Shown in pieces: positions 34,690 to 45,336 of a stretch of 64,000 nt of DNA (the first letter of the stretch is position 1; every line of letters begins with the position of its first letter). The translations under genes were made by a program, and so were the position numbers. The notes under the pieces are model-generated. The model made no database searches. It was not told the origin of the DNA and saw nothing but the letters and a program-made list of their open reading frames with translations. Origin of the DNA: Anisodus tanguticus. Its lineage: Eukaryota; Streptophyta; Magnoliopsida; Solanales; Solanaceae. The stretch is taken from the NCBI GenBank assembly GCA_034509755.1, contig CM067552.1:14665001-14729000 (forward strand), in the 5' to 3' direction.

Positions 34690-35095
34690 TCTTCTATCAT
34701 ATTTCTAAGATTATACAAGAATTTAAGATATGATTGTTAAGGAATTCTTGTAGAACAAGTGTTTGTGTACTTTGAGATTAAGCTATGTTCTGGTGAGTTG
34801 TTTTGTATGATTTAAGAGTTCAACATGAAGTGTGGAGTTGTTGATTGAGTTGTAGGGAAGGGAGTAGTAGGAAGGAAGGTTGTGATGTTGTTATATATGT
34901 AAGTTAAACTCCACAAGGTCTTACAAACATATGTACACAAGTTGTTCAAACTTTATGAGTCTGATATTGATACAAATCGTTCGTACAATGTAGATAACCG
35001 TTTGTATGGCGTATGAGAACTTGTGGAATCCGTAAAACTAAGGCGAAAAGGTATGTAGGGCTAACATCTTCCTTTGGCATGATTTGGTATAAACG
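34690..35095 (+). mobile_element. Forward family A LTR, right part, truncated
   Basis: It continues the LTR broken at 32063. ACACAAGTTGTTC, CGATATTGATGCAAACC-like and GGAATCCGTAAAACTAAGGCG blocks correspond to 960-1100 of the first LTR. After about 35095 the similarity ends, so the downstream half of this LTR is lost. Confidence 0.7.
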
Positions 35096-35343
35096 CTTCC
35101 TTAAAACGTATCTTACACAGTAATCTCTGTATAGTTTTATACTAAACGATATATGGAGTAACAATGTTGATATTAGTTATAATTGGATTAAACATTTCAA
35201 AAGACAAAATTGTCTGTGTCTTGTCTTTTCTCCTCAAACACATTTCAGAATTTTAGAATGGAAGACAGCATAAATACGCTACTGGCTTCTGGTGACCAAG
35301 CAACCATTATAGCTGGAGTAATTATGAAGTATGTTAGCATATG
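35096..35343. other. Unassigned AT-rich segment
   Basis: I see no LTR end, frame or repeat motif here. It lies between the truncated LTR and the ORF at 35344. Confidence 0.4.
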
Positions 35344-35679
35344 TTAGCCTTCTAACATAGGGATTTGAAATGAGTTCTTAAGATTTCGTTGTGCAATATA
35401 TATTAAGTTCTTTGTGCGAATTCTTACAATTGACATGGACTTCAAAGCTTGCCTGTTGACAGCGTTGCTTAGCTTCCAACAATCATTCTGCTTGGAACCA
35501 TTAGGAATGGGCAAACTTTCAGAAAGGGGTTTCTCTTGAAAGTGAGAAGTTGAGGCAAAGAGACTATTTTTCAGATGATCTAAAGAATGTTTGGTAACTT
35601 TGTGTTTCGCTGGCCTTTGAGGTGGTTGCTTACATCCAAGCTTGACATTATTCCATAATCCACGTTGTATATTCCACAT
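35344..35679 (-). CDS. Unrecognised 111-residue ORF, possible host gene fragment
   Basis: The minus frame starts MWNIQRGLWNNVKLGC and continues QPPQRPAKHKVTKHSLDHLK, NSLFASTSHFQEKPLSESLP, SKQNDCWKLSNAVNRQALK and RNLKNSFQIPM. It is basic and hydrophilic with no membrane segment or repeat. Its composition is unlike the gag-pol debris around it and it does not resemble any transposon protein I know. It could be an exon of a captured or decayed host gene. There is no promoter or partner exon that I can support. Confidence 0.4.
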   Translation of the reverse strand: MWNIQRGLWNNVKLGCKQPPQRPAKHKVTKHSLDHLKNSLFASTSHFQEKPLSESLPIPNGSKQNDCWKLSNAVNRQALKSMSIVRIRTKNLIYIAQRNLKNSFQIPMLEG

Positions 35680-36507
35680 ACTTGTGATGACTCGAGTATG
35701 TGTTTCTTTGTTGGATCTTGATGTTGATTATATTGCACCTTTTATTTAGTTTAAATGAGATCGAAAAGTCCTATAAAGGTCCGAGGCTCTATAAAATACA
35801 ATCTCTCTTTTTTTAATCTATACTAGTTTCTCATATACGTGTATGTCGTTTCATGTAGTAAATAATTCTATAAAATAATGTTAATATTATTAAAATAGAG
35901 TTTTGAGTATATAATTGTATATAATGAAAGAATAAAGTACAATTTTTAGTGACTGGTCAATGTGGATAGTCATAATATAATGATTTATTTGTCCAGGTTA
36001 AGATGATTGGATATCGTCTGAATCTACAAAATCGAACAATAAAAGCTTATTTAGATATACATAATTTTTTTTTACTTCTTTTGATCTTATGAGGTATAAA
36101 CATCTAATGAAACACATGTCACATAATTCCTTCTTATAGACGAAATTCTTGGTATATATTTTTTTTCATCTTTTCAGTTGTTCTATCATGACCAGCAATC
36201 ATGTAGTCGAAATTGATATCCATTTGAAACATAATATAAATCTGGTCATGTGAGAAAGCATATTGTTGTGGTAGATACATAATAATATTGATATGCTTAA
36301 TTTGTCAGGACTGTGAACAATAAAAGTATACGATATTGTTTCGTACGAATTTAAAAGGCTATATATCCTTCATTTTTAAGGTCAAAAAAGTTGAATTCTT
36401 AATACATGCTTGGTGAAGGATTGATCTCTTATTGATGTGTATATATGACATTGTTGTCACACGAAGATAGTAATATTTTGTAGGAAAACATAGGCATATA
36501 TATTATA

Positions 36508-36600
36508 CCGCCGCCCGCCCGCCCGTCCCGTTCTGGGTTACTTCCGATATTATCCTTTTGGACCCCAAACTGTTTAGTATTTACAGTTTGGTCCTTGGAG
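36508..36600. repeat. C-rich run and long hairpin
   Basis: A CCGCCGCCCGCC-type run (36508-36530) stands out in AT-rich surroundings. It is followed by an inverted repeat, GGACC(CC)AAACTGT at 36560-36573 against ACAGTTTGGTCC at 36583-36594, with a 9-base loop. Confidence 0.7.
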
Positions 36601-36689
36601 TTTCAGGAAGCAGCCAGAAAGCCAATAGATTTGGCATTAAACTTCTAAAATGTTTTGCACTTACTACCTCTTAAAAGGGTCTCTTAATC

Positions 36690-37100
36690 ACCTCTCCTCC
36701 TCCTAAACACTATATAACCTTCTGAAACAGATTTGAGGAAGATGATATAGAGAAGAGAGAGGACGAAAAACAAGTCAAAATCTGAGCAACAGAAACAGAA
36801 ACTATTCCTTCCTTTTTCCTCTAAATCAACAAGTCGTTTCGTGTTCGTTTTCTTCGTCAGAATCAACCTATTTGCTTTGTAGTGTTGATTAGTTGATGTT
36901 TTATCTTGGGAGACTATTGCCCGTTAACGTAAAAGCATATATACGGGGCAATCTTGTCTTAAAGATAGAGAGATATCTCTCGACTCAGCCACAGTTGTAA
37001 CAATCCAGATTTAGTGTTTCTTGATTTCAGGTTATCAAGATTCAAGACTCAACCAGCATGCGGCAATTATAATATTGGCTTGTTTGTTTATCCTTTCGAA
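36690..37100 (+). promoter_or_regulatory. Promoter and leader-like segment inside the Helitron-like unit
   Basis: CACTATATAACC with TATATAA at 36711-36717 is followed by a purine-rich, then pyrimidine-rich, leader without an early long frame. TTTCTTGATTTCAGGTTATC at 37019 onward looks like an intron 3' end. The layout could be a captured gene 5' end or a Copia LTR U3-R-U5. I cannot decide between them. Confidence 0.3.
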
Positions 37101-37615
37101 CACTTGTAATATTTATTTACTACCCGTACTGCTTTACATATCAAACATTAATTAATGTAGGTCGTGCGTGTTTATCCGTGTGCATATACATGACAGGTCA
37201 AGGAACTCACAAATTCTGTTGATGTTGTCGTCGAATAGGGTGTGAACTGTGAACTTCCATTTTTGGTGTATAATTGAAGTGCTTTACGAACTGATACATG
37301 GCTATGGCTCCGGACATCTTTGCATTTTGGAATAATAAAAGATTGTATTTTTGCAAGGATAAAATGTTGCTTAACAGTCTATTAAAGAAAAATATATGTA
37401 GAGAAAAAGAAAATTTAAACAAGGTTGTCGTTTAGGAGCCTATGTTATGTAGCCGTTTGTAGCTTTTATCATCTCCATTTTGTGAATGAAATAGTTTCGA
37501 CTATTAATGAAAGAGTATGAAGCTAATTTTTAATAGGAATTTTAAAGTTAAATTAGAAGGGTAATTTAGTAATTTAACTTTTGGCTAAGGGGCTGCCCAC
37601 TTTTAATATAACTAG

Positions 37616-37926
37616 TCCTTCGGCACGTGTGTTGCACTTATATATCGAGGTTTGGTGGTATGCAATATTGGAAAATAATAGCAATATTAAAATAAAATTT
37701 TGAGAATTAAGTGTACATGAAGAATAAAGTAACAATAGTGTGAACAATCAATGTGAATAATATGGTGTTGTTGGTCGAGGTTAAAATGATTTGGATGTCG
37801 TCTTACTTAACGAATATGAACAACCAAAATTTAAATTTGGGAAGAATGGAATTTTTTAGTTATATGATTTTCTTCCGTGATTACCATTATAGTTTTTAGT
37901 TGCACAGAATTAATTTAGTATGACCT
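37616..37926 (+). mobile_element. Second Helitron-like unit, truncated
   Basis: It begins TCCTTCGGCACGTGTGTTGC directly after CTAG. TTAAAATAAAATTTTGAG, AATAAAGTA and AGGTTAAAATGATTTGGAT follow, in the same order as 35880-36020. It is cut off by the reverse LTR end at 37927. Confidence 0.42.
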
Positions 37927-39741
37927 TGTCACACCCTAGCTTTGAGGGGGGCACCAGCGCATGAATGGCCCAAGCGTACCACTTGTGTATCATATAACCT
38001 GATCATGTAATCGTCTGGGCCAAGAAGGCCTCAGAATGACTAACAATGTAGGGATTTCGATATAACAATCTAAAATAAATGACAGCTAAACCAAAATATA
38101 TATATATATATATATATATATGACGAGGCAGGCAAGGCCATAACAAGTGTACCAACAACTGACAAGGAGGCCGATAAGGCCGTAGAAAACAACTATACAT
38201 CGACCACTAGTCTACAAGCCTCTAAGAGTAATACAATATGTAATAAGGTTGGGACAGGGCCCCGCCATACCAAAAATAGATATAAACATATGCAGCATAG
38301 CCTACCACCCTATATGCGGAAACTCTGGAAGAAAAAGATTGTGACGACCAACTGCTGAATTGGCCAACCTACTGTGGAAGAGCTTCTATATGTCCACTTG
38401 CACCTATGGCTTGAAACACAACGCCAACAAAGGGAAGTCAGTACGAAAGAATGTACTAAATATGTAAGGCCTGTAAAACATGTATATTAGAATGTAATAC
38501 AAGTGATGGGTACATAATTCAACCTAAAACTCAGAAAGGCCACTGGGGGTGTACAACATACATATCCATGATCATATGCATAATAATAAAATCAAGCCAC
38601 TCTATGGGGCCATATCATATCATATAAAGCCTCTCTCTGGGGCGAATCATCATAACGTACCCAACTGCAGTGGTATGAACACATAAGTGATGTACCCGAC
38701 CGACTATAGCGCGACTCAGTAGAAAATAGATACATATATATATATGCAATGCAAGAACGACCTCAACATAAATCATAAAACCTTGTTGGAGTGAATGAAG
38801 GTCGATGACCTCCGACTATCATTATGTAACTACGTATGTCAAGTTTCATCAATCAACAAGAGATATAAATAGAGTGCGAAAAGTTCTCCCGATAAGGGAC
38901 AAACAAGAGTCATGAGTTACTTCATTGGAACACAAAGGTATGGTATTTCAAACTATTACGAGTATAGTTGTTTAAGAGACGTTTCGTTTTGTTTAGTTTT
39001 GTTCTTCGACATGATTATGCCAAAACAAGTAATAAGCCATACATATCTTGTCGCCTTAGTTATAAGATACCATGAGTCCTCGTATGCTCTAAGAGCGATT
39101 ATCTACAGTAAACAAAAGACTTGTATCAATGATGGATTCAATAACTCGTTAGATAATTCACTTAGGTATTTCATCGAGCACCTAGCGTGCCTAGAATTCA
39201 TATGATGTTCTATATCTAGTCTTATATGCATATGTACACCACAAGCTTCTCCAATCCTCCCTCCTTCACTTCACAACACATAAAACAGGATTCAACCACT
39301 AACACTATTCCCTAACTTCAAATAAACAATCCAACAACAACACAGCGTAGCTCCAAGATCTTCAACAACTTACTCTATAAGATTTTCGACAATCATCCTT
39401 CTAACACTTGTATAAAATCAAGAACAAGAAGAAGGAGATGAAACTTACCTTCAATCACAAGAATCACTCCAAATTCGAGATTACTTCACTTCATGGATCC
39501 TCCAAACATAGCACAATGTGGAGAAAAACAATCCAACGATAACCACGGGATTATTTATGTTGGATTCACTTATACGTCATATATATACTTTATGACATAT
39601 CCGAAAAATAGTAACAATAATAACTAGCTAAATCATATTTATGAAATTCTTATAAAAACCTAATTTTAAAAGAAAATACTTATCATGCCAAACTATATAA
39701 AATCATATTTATCAAATTTTTACTAAAAGGTTTCACATAAA
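37927..39741 (-). mobile_element. Reverse Gypsy LTR, 5' truncated
   Basis: Plus-strand TGTCACACCCTAGC is the reverse complement of the LTR 3' end. The body has GGGACAGGGCCCCGCC, GGGAAGTCAGTACGAAAG, CCCAACTGCAGTGG and a TA tract at 38098-38121, as in 20796-21509. The start expected on the minus strand (TGTAACACCCC) is absent. Sequence resembling bases 150-250 of the 6915 LTR runs directly into RT at 39742. Confidence 0.75.
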
Positions 39742-40277
39742 ATGGTCCTGAAAGCGGTCTTCAAAATATCCTTCTCATTAACCCTCAATTGATGGTATCC
39801 AAACCTAAGATCAATCTTCAAGAAATATTTAGCGTCCTACAACTTATCAAACAAGTCATCGATCCTTGGAAGTGGATATTTATTCTTGATAGTAACCTTA
39901 TTCATCTGGCGATAATCAATACACATTTTCAGTGAGCCATCTTTCTTACGAACAAACAACACTAGCATGATCCATAGCGAAGTACTGGGCCTAATGAAGC
40001 CCTTCTCCATCAAATCCTTCAACGACACTTTCAATGCTTTCAGCTCAGTAAGGGTCATTCTATAAGGAGGGATAGATATAGGCGGCAACACATCGATGGC
40101 GAAGTCAATTTCCTTTTCGGGAGGAATGCCTGGAAGCATATCAGGGAAACCATTTGGAAACTCATTAACAACAGGAACAAATTGAATGGTTGGAGATTCT
40201 GCCTCTGCATCTTGTACTCGTACCAAATAATAGGTATAACCTTTTGAAATCATCTTTCGCGCCTTAAGGTAGGACAA
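39742..40277 (-). pseudogene. Gypsy reverse transcriptase N-terminal half
   Basis: The minus frame has FPDMLPGIPPEKEIDFAIDV, PPYRMTLTELKALKVSLKDL, KKDGSLKMCIDYRQMNKVTI and KNKYPLPRIDDLFDKL, then a stop followed by KYFLKIDLRFGYHQL and DILKTAFRT. It breaks off at about 39742, before the catalytic FIDD region, where the LTR fragment begins. It belongs to the chromovirus-type RT. Confidence 0.9.
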
Positions 40278-40350
40278 AAACCTCCCCTTAGGTGTTGCCC
40301 TTCCATTCTATAATGGGTTTTCCTAGAAAATTAAAACGAATAACCTTCAT

Positions 40351-40707
40351 CTAACAATCCACATTAGCATAAAAAAAGTGTAACCAATTCATACCCATAA
40401 TGACATAAAAATAAATCATTTCCAATTCAATTAATCCAGATAAAGTATGAAGATAACATATCACCACCTCACAACCCCGATATACCCGTCTAACAATCAC
40501 TGACTCACTAACCAGCGTAGACAACACAAATGTCTTACTTAATAACTCAGATTCTTTACCAATTTTTCCAGCAATGAAAGGAGTAATATACGATAAAGAT
40601 GAGCCTGGGTCTATCAATTCATACACATCAAGAGAAGATATGGATAATATACATGTAAAAATGTTAAGAGATGACTCTAATTCCTGTCGACCCACCAACG
40701 CATACAT
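40351..40707 (-). pseudogene. Gypsy aspartic protease
   Basis: The frame shows DVYELIDPGSSLSYITPFIA, the DPGS-type active site of plant Gypsy proteases (RVP_2 class), and ends with VIMGMNWLHFFYANVDC. The frame is open over 118 residues and lies between gag and RT in the normal order, separated from RT by a stop and shift near 40310. Confidence 0.85.
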
Positions 40708-40777
40708 ACGGTTCTGATGACCGCCTAGCTAGGCGCTCCCCTCAACCTCTACCTCTACCAGCCGATGTTTGAGTAGC

Positions 40778-41390
40778 CTACCCAGGAGGGCGTACAGATG
40801 AATAAGAAGCAACTACAAATCCAGTCGGTTCTGTCATACCACCTTCATCTCTCATAGGACAGTTACGCATAATATGGTCGGGCTGTCCATAAGAATAACA
40901 TAAATCTGAACCCTGACGGCATTTTCCAAAATGGGCTCTACCACATAGATCACAATAGGGTAAATGAGGCCTCATCTGACTAGAATCTCCTCTATGCTGT
41001 GGTCCTGACGTTCATGAACTCTAACCCTGACCAGAATAAGAAGATCGATCTCGATGCGGTCCCTGAAACTATAGGGGTGCGGTGGCTGCTGGATAAGATG
41101 GGCGTCTAGGAAATTGTGTCTTAAACCCACCTCTGAAATCTCCTAAATTACCTGCAGACTGCACCCTCTTATGCTGACCCCTATCATGCTCTCGCTCAAC
41201 CCGTTGTTGTCTTTTACGATCCTTCAGGTTCTATGAATAACATTGTATGCGAGAGATATCCATACCTGGATTCAGAGAAGTTCTAGTACACTCATTAACC
41301 AAGTGCGTCCCCAAGCCATTAACAAACAAATGTACCCGATCACTTATATCAGCTACAATCATAGGACCATATCTAGCCAAAAAGATAAAT
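40778..41390 (-). pseudogene. Gypsy gag C-terminus with zinc knuckle
   Basis: The frame 40975-40778 reads PYCDLCGRAHFGKC and LCYSYGQPDHIMRNC. The second knuckle lost a Cys (CYSY for CYSC). Upstream, minus-strand text with stops gives LFVNGLGTHLVNECT near 41340-41290 and a Gln/Arg-rich linker. It is in order with the protease and RT that follow. Confidence 0.8.
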
Positions 41391-43310
41391 TGTAACACCA
41401 TGTAAGTTTGACAACCGTACTACCGTTAGCTATTATTTTGATATGATATATATATTTATCAAGATTCAAGAAACATCTCCATAGAATGAAAGACATGAAC
41501 ATTTCAAACTCAGCTATATTATAGTTATATTTGTGGGACGTTCGTTTATGTTTCATCTCATTCGGAGTCATGCCAAAAGAAGGAAATGATATCCTTAAAA
41601 TACTTTTAGGTCGATCCTTCCACGGTGATGGAGAAATCATCTCCTTTCATAAGTCAAGCTACAGTCAAGTAAACAATACTACTATCAATCATAAAATGAA
41701 TGTACTAACTAGCCACCGAACGGAAATAACGCTTCTAACGTGATTCTACGATATCAATTTCGCCTAACTCCTTTCTACTATTTGCAAAACCACCAACCAA
41801 CACAAAAATACATATAAACCAACATCTCCAGCTATTAGACACAACTAAATCAGCTCAACATATCTACACAACATAACTAACACTTCAAGTGTATCATTTA
41901 GTTCTTCAACTTACAACTTGTAACATTTAATACCTTTAAACCATCAGTCTTGTTCATGTACAACATGTCACAACTTCCAGTACCTAAAATAGTCCAATAT
42001 GCAACAACATCACAACAATAATCCCATCACCTTATATTACTCGAAACAATCCCTAATATCTTACAACAACTCAACCATCAAACCCATAACTTTCATCTTC
42101 TAAGCATATTTACATCACCAATTAACGCATATAATACATGTTCATACTTCCAGCACCTAGGCGTGACATGAACAACCCCTTCTACACATAGTATAATACT
42201 CAATACATCATATAGCACATCTACAACTCAAGTCTATGATTCACCTGTCCTCCAACTCACAACCTATAAAAATTTAACATGCTAAGACATCCACTATATG
42301 CATCACACAAAAAACCATTATTTTATAGTTGCCAACCTTATATCCATCATAAAAACAACATCAAACACCCCCTACCCTTTAACTCAACTTTAACATATAA
42401 CACTAATCCATATTCTCATAGTAACGAAATACATCTAGAGTTCAAGATAGCTTATGAAAATAGAAGGGAAGATGAGTCATACCTTAGATATCAAGATTCA
42501 CACCTTGAAGAAACCTCAACTTTCAGCAACAACAAGAAAAGAGAGGGCTAAACTAGTACCATGCTATTCCCGAAGGTAAAATCACATCAGAATCTTGTTG
42601 AACTTAGCAAGGATGATTGAGGAACACTTAGTGAGAGAATAGAGAATGAGAGAAGGGTTGCTAGTTCAGAGTGTACAGAGAGAGAGAGACGAGAAGAAGG
42701 TTGTGGAATGTTTTTCTATGTGAAATAAGCTTACTACAAGTATATCTATAGCCCTATTAAATGGGCTGGGCATATGGATCTTGGGCTGACCCATCTCACC
42801 TTTTTCTTTCCTTTAATAAAATCCACAAATTTTAAGTAGGCGGTGCACCTACTTGTCACCTACTTAAGAAAGTAGGTTACTAATTAGTTCTAAACATGTG
42901 TGTCGTCCTCGTTTAATAAGTAGGACATGAAACAAGTAAGACATGTAAGCGAATAGGACGTGCAAGCAAGCAGGACATGTGGGAAAGTAGCTCAAACACC
43001 TAGGACGTCTAAGCAAGTAGGTCACTGCTTTGTGCAATACTTTATTTTTAAAGATCTGATTCACCTTAACTAGAATGAACTTTTTACATACACTAGGACC
43101 TTTAGATAATAACTATAACCTTACTCTTCCACATTCAACTAACCTCGTCGATTTCAACTTATCCCTACACACGCTGAGAAGTACGGAGCGCTACACATTT
43201 GGCCTCAACTTTAATTTTAAACTATTATTAACCTTATGCAAGACCTTATCCTCCTCGAATAACTTAACTTATGACGGTATAATCTAACTCGAACACTCGG
43301 GGCATTTCAA
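41391..43310 (-). mobile_element. Mixed LTR fragments, mainly reverse Gypsy LTR
   Basis: A 60-bp forward scrap (41401-41465) matches 7022-7080 of the 6915 LTR (GTTAGCTATTATTTTGATAT). From about 41466 the reverse-LTR block GACGTTCGTTTATGTTTCAT, then GGAGTCATGCCAAAAGAAGG, parallels 29594-29640. An AG-rich run (42678-42692) and repeated ACATGTAAGCGAATAGGACG-type words (42920-43020) follow. The frames at 42279-42551 and 43075-43287 show no family features. Both edges are uncertain. Confidence 0.5.
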
Positions 43311-44160
43311 TATCCTGACGTACGAAAGATGCGGTATCTAACAGACCTTATCTCATTTTGCTAAAATTTTATCCTTTTGCATATTATTATATATTGTTTT
43401 TATATATTGTGTTGAATATAAAACTCAATGCAACAACTTAAACTTCGAACAATAACAGTTTCTAATACATCAAATATTCAGCTTGATTGTTTGCTTATTT
43501 TAAGATATTAGACAATAAAATTGCTCAAACAATCTAGGCAATATGATAATTCTTAATTTGCAAAATTGATAATTGCATCTGGTTATGAAATATCTAATCA
43601 AAAGAATTAGACTTACCTGTACCAAAAATATTGAATATGAGATTTTATTATGTGCTTTGTTGTGGATGTTAAAATATTTTGTCTTCGGCTGCTATAACCT
43701 TTGGTGTTTAATGTCGCTGGAGACCTACATGGTCAAAAGCATGATTATTTACTTATCAAAACGAAAAGGAAGAACATTGATAAGAATGTGCATAAACAAT
43801 GAATAAATAGGATAGCTAGCAAGAAAATATCAGATTCTTTATGAAGGTTTTCTCGCCAATTTCTTTTAACAGAAAATGACCCAGAATCATAGTTAAAATA
43901 ATAGTTTGATAATAGTTGATGGAGACCAATATTAAAAATGTCCAACAGTTGCAACCCTTGAAACCAAATATGAACAGTTAGTTACATTAGTAACTAATCT
44001 CAAGAATTACACCTCTTCAAAATTTGGCTTACATACTTAATTATTTTAATAAATAGAGTTTTTTAAGTATAGTATTTAAATTTATATGATAGTAATTTAA
44101 CTTTTGAATTAAGAGCTTCCACTTTTAATATAATAGTTATAGATATAGATAGATATAGAT
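43311..44160. other. Unassigned AT-rich stretch ending in a GATA microsatellite
   Basis: No supported gene is found. The frames 43573-43806 (+) and 43745-43954 (-) overlap in antisense and have no recognisable motif. The end, CCACTTTTAATATAATAG near 44118-44135, repeats the Helitron-like 3' end seen at 37598. A TAGATA repeat fills 44137-44160. Confidence 0.45.
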
Positions 44161-45336
44161 ACAGTCAAACCTCTCTATAATAACATCGTTCTTTCTAACA
44201 TTTTTTTTATAGTAATTAACTGTTATACACATATAACAACATTTGACATTTAAGTCTTATTTTGCAGCTATAGACAAAAAGAATGCAAAATTTAATTTTT
44301 TTTTATTTATATTATAAAAAATATGCTATAAAAATTTGAAAAATTGAATGTTATGAAATTCGTAAGTTATAAATTGTTCAAATAAAAGATCACGCTTTTT
44401 AGACTGAAGTTTTAAAAATATAAAGTCTTAAATTTCTTTTAAAGATTTTAGGGGGGGGGGGGGGGAATTAGTTTGTAATCTATAGTTTATATTAAGTGAA
44501 AATAAAATTATAAAGGTGTAAAACATAAATACATTTTTTTTTTATTCAATACAATTTAATTCTCAAGTTCTATTTTTATTTCAAACTTGCAAATCTAAAT
44601 TTCACATTTTACAACAATAAAATTAAAGCGAAAAAAGCATATTCACATATTCTGCACCATCTTTGTAACTTCTTCTACGTCAACATAAGGTATTGCTCCT
44701 ATGGGTGGATTTCCACTTGTCAATATATCATCAATTTCTTCGTCCTCCACTGTATCTACATCTCCAAGTCCTTAGATTTTCACTCCGATCTAATTCAATC
44801 TACTAGAATTTCTAAAGCTTTGCTACCCAATGAGTGACACGTGTCTCCTAGCTATTACCTTTTTTGGTTAAATGGGTTCTATGATGCAACGATTGAAATT
44901 GGCGCATTTAACAAGTCTTGATCCATTGCTGAAAGAACGGAAAACTGCTTCGCGTTGTCCTTCCACATTGTAATGGAAAAAATCCTTTGTCTTTGGCTCT
45001 GTCGCCATTGACAAGAAGCTCGTTAATGTTCCTGCTACTGAGATGGGAACTACAAAAAGGAGACCAAATAGAAAAATCAATAAGAACGTCATCTTCTTCA
45101 ATAGTAGAAGATGTAGAAGCAGAACTAGAAGGAAGATTTGGGACATGAGTAGGTGCAGCAAAGGTGTAACTATATTCACATGATAATTGTATAATTGCTT
45201 CAAATGTATGTTTAGGGTAGTCATTCAAGTCATAACACGTGGAATTTTAGTTGGTCCAATATCCATATATCTGTACAAACCTCTGATTAAATTTTGACAA
45301 TCATTCATCTTTTTAAAACAACACCAATTAGGTAAA
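44161..45336 (-). mobile_element. DNA transposon remnant with one terminal repeat
   Basis: ACAGTCAAACCTCTCTATAAT at 44161 is a terminal sequence I associate with a common plant MITE/transposon class whose other end is its inverted copy. No inverted copy is found before 45337, where an LTR begins. Minus-strand text at 44780-44650 gives GNPPIGAIPYVDVEEVTKM and a stop, an acidic C-terminus like that of a DDE transposase (weak). A 15-base G run is at 44451-44465. Confidence 0.4.
44868..45228 (-). pseudogene. Unrecognised coding remnant, frameshifted
   Basis: Two minus frames overlap. The frame from 45228 reads DYPKHTFEAIIQLSCEYSYT and NLPSSSASTSSTIEEDDVL. The other frame continues later with TEPKTKDFFHYNVEGQREAV. 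The switch between them, near 45060, suggests one frameshifted protein. It may be part of the transposon beginning at 44161. I cannot name the family. Confidence 0.35.

Larger units (their letters stand above)
35817..37615 (+). mobile_element. Helitron-like non-autonomous unit, 1.8 kb (tentative)
   Basis: The unit starts TCTATACTAG after an A and ends TATAACTAG before a T, as Helitron insertions between A and T do. A short GGG/CCC hairpin (GGGGCTGCCC, near 37590) lies about a dozen bases before CTAG. There is no Rep/helicase frame. Its first 260 bases resemble the sequence that begins directly after it at 37616, implying a second copy. Another copy of the 3' end (CCACTTTTAATATAATAG) is near 44120. 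Orientation is inferred from the CTAG end. Confidence 0.42.

Noticed and set aside
42279..43287. Plus-strand ORFs of 90 and 70 residues
   Set aside because: They lie in reverse LTR sequence and no motif supports them.
44451..44465. Fifteen-base G run as a quadruplex or functional element
   Set aside because: A single homopolymer is more simply slippage or an assembly artefact, with no flanking G runs to form a quadruplex.
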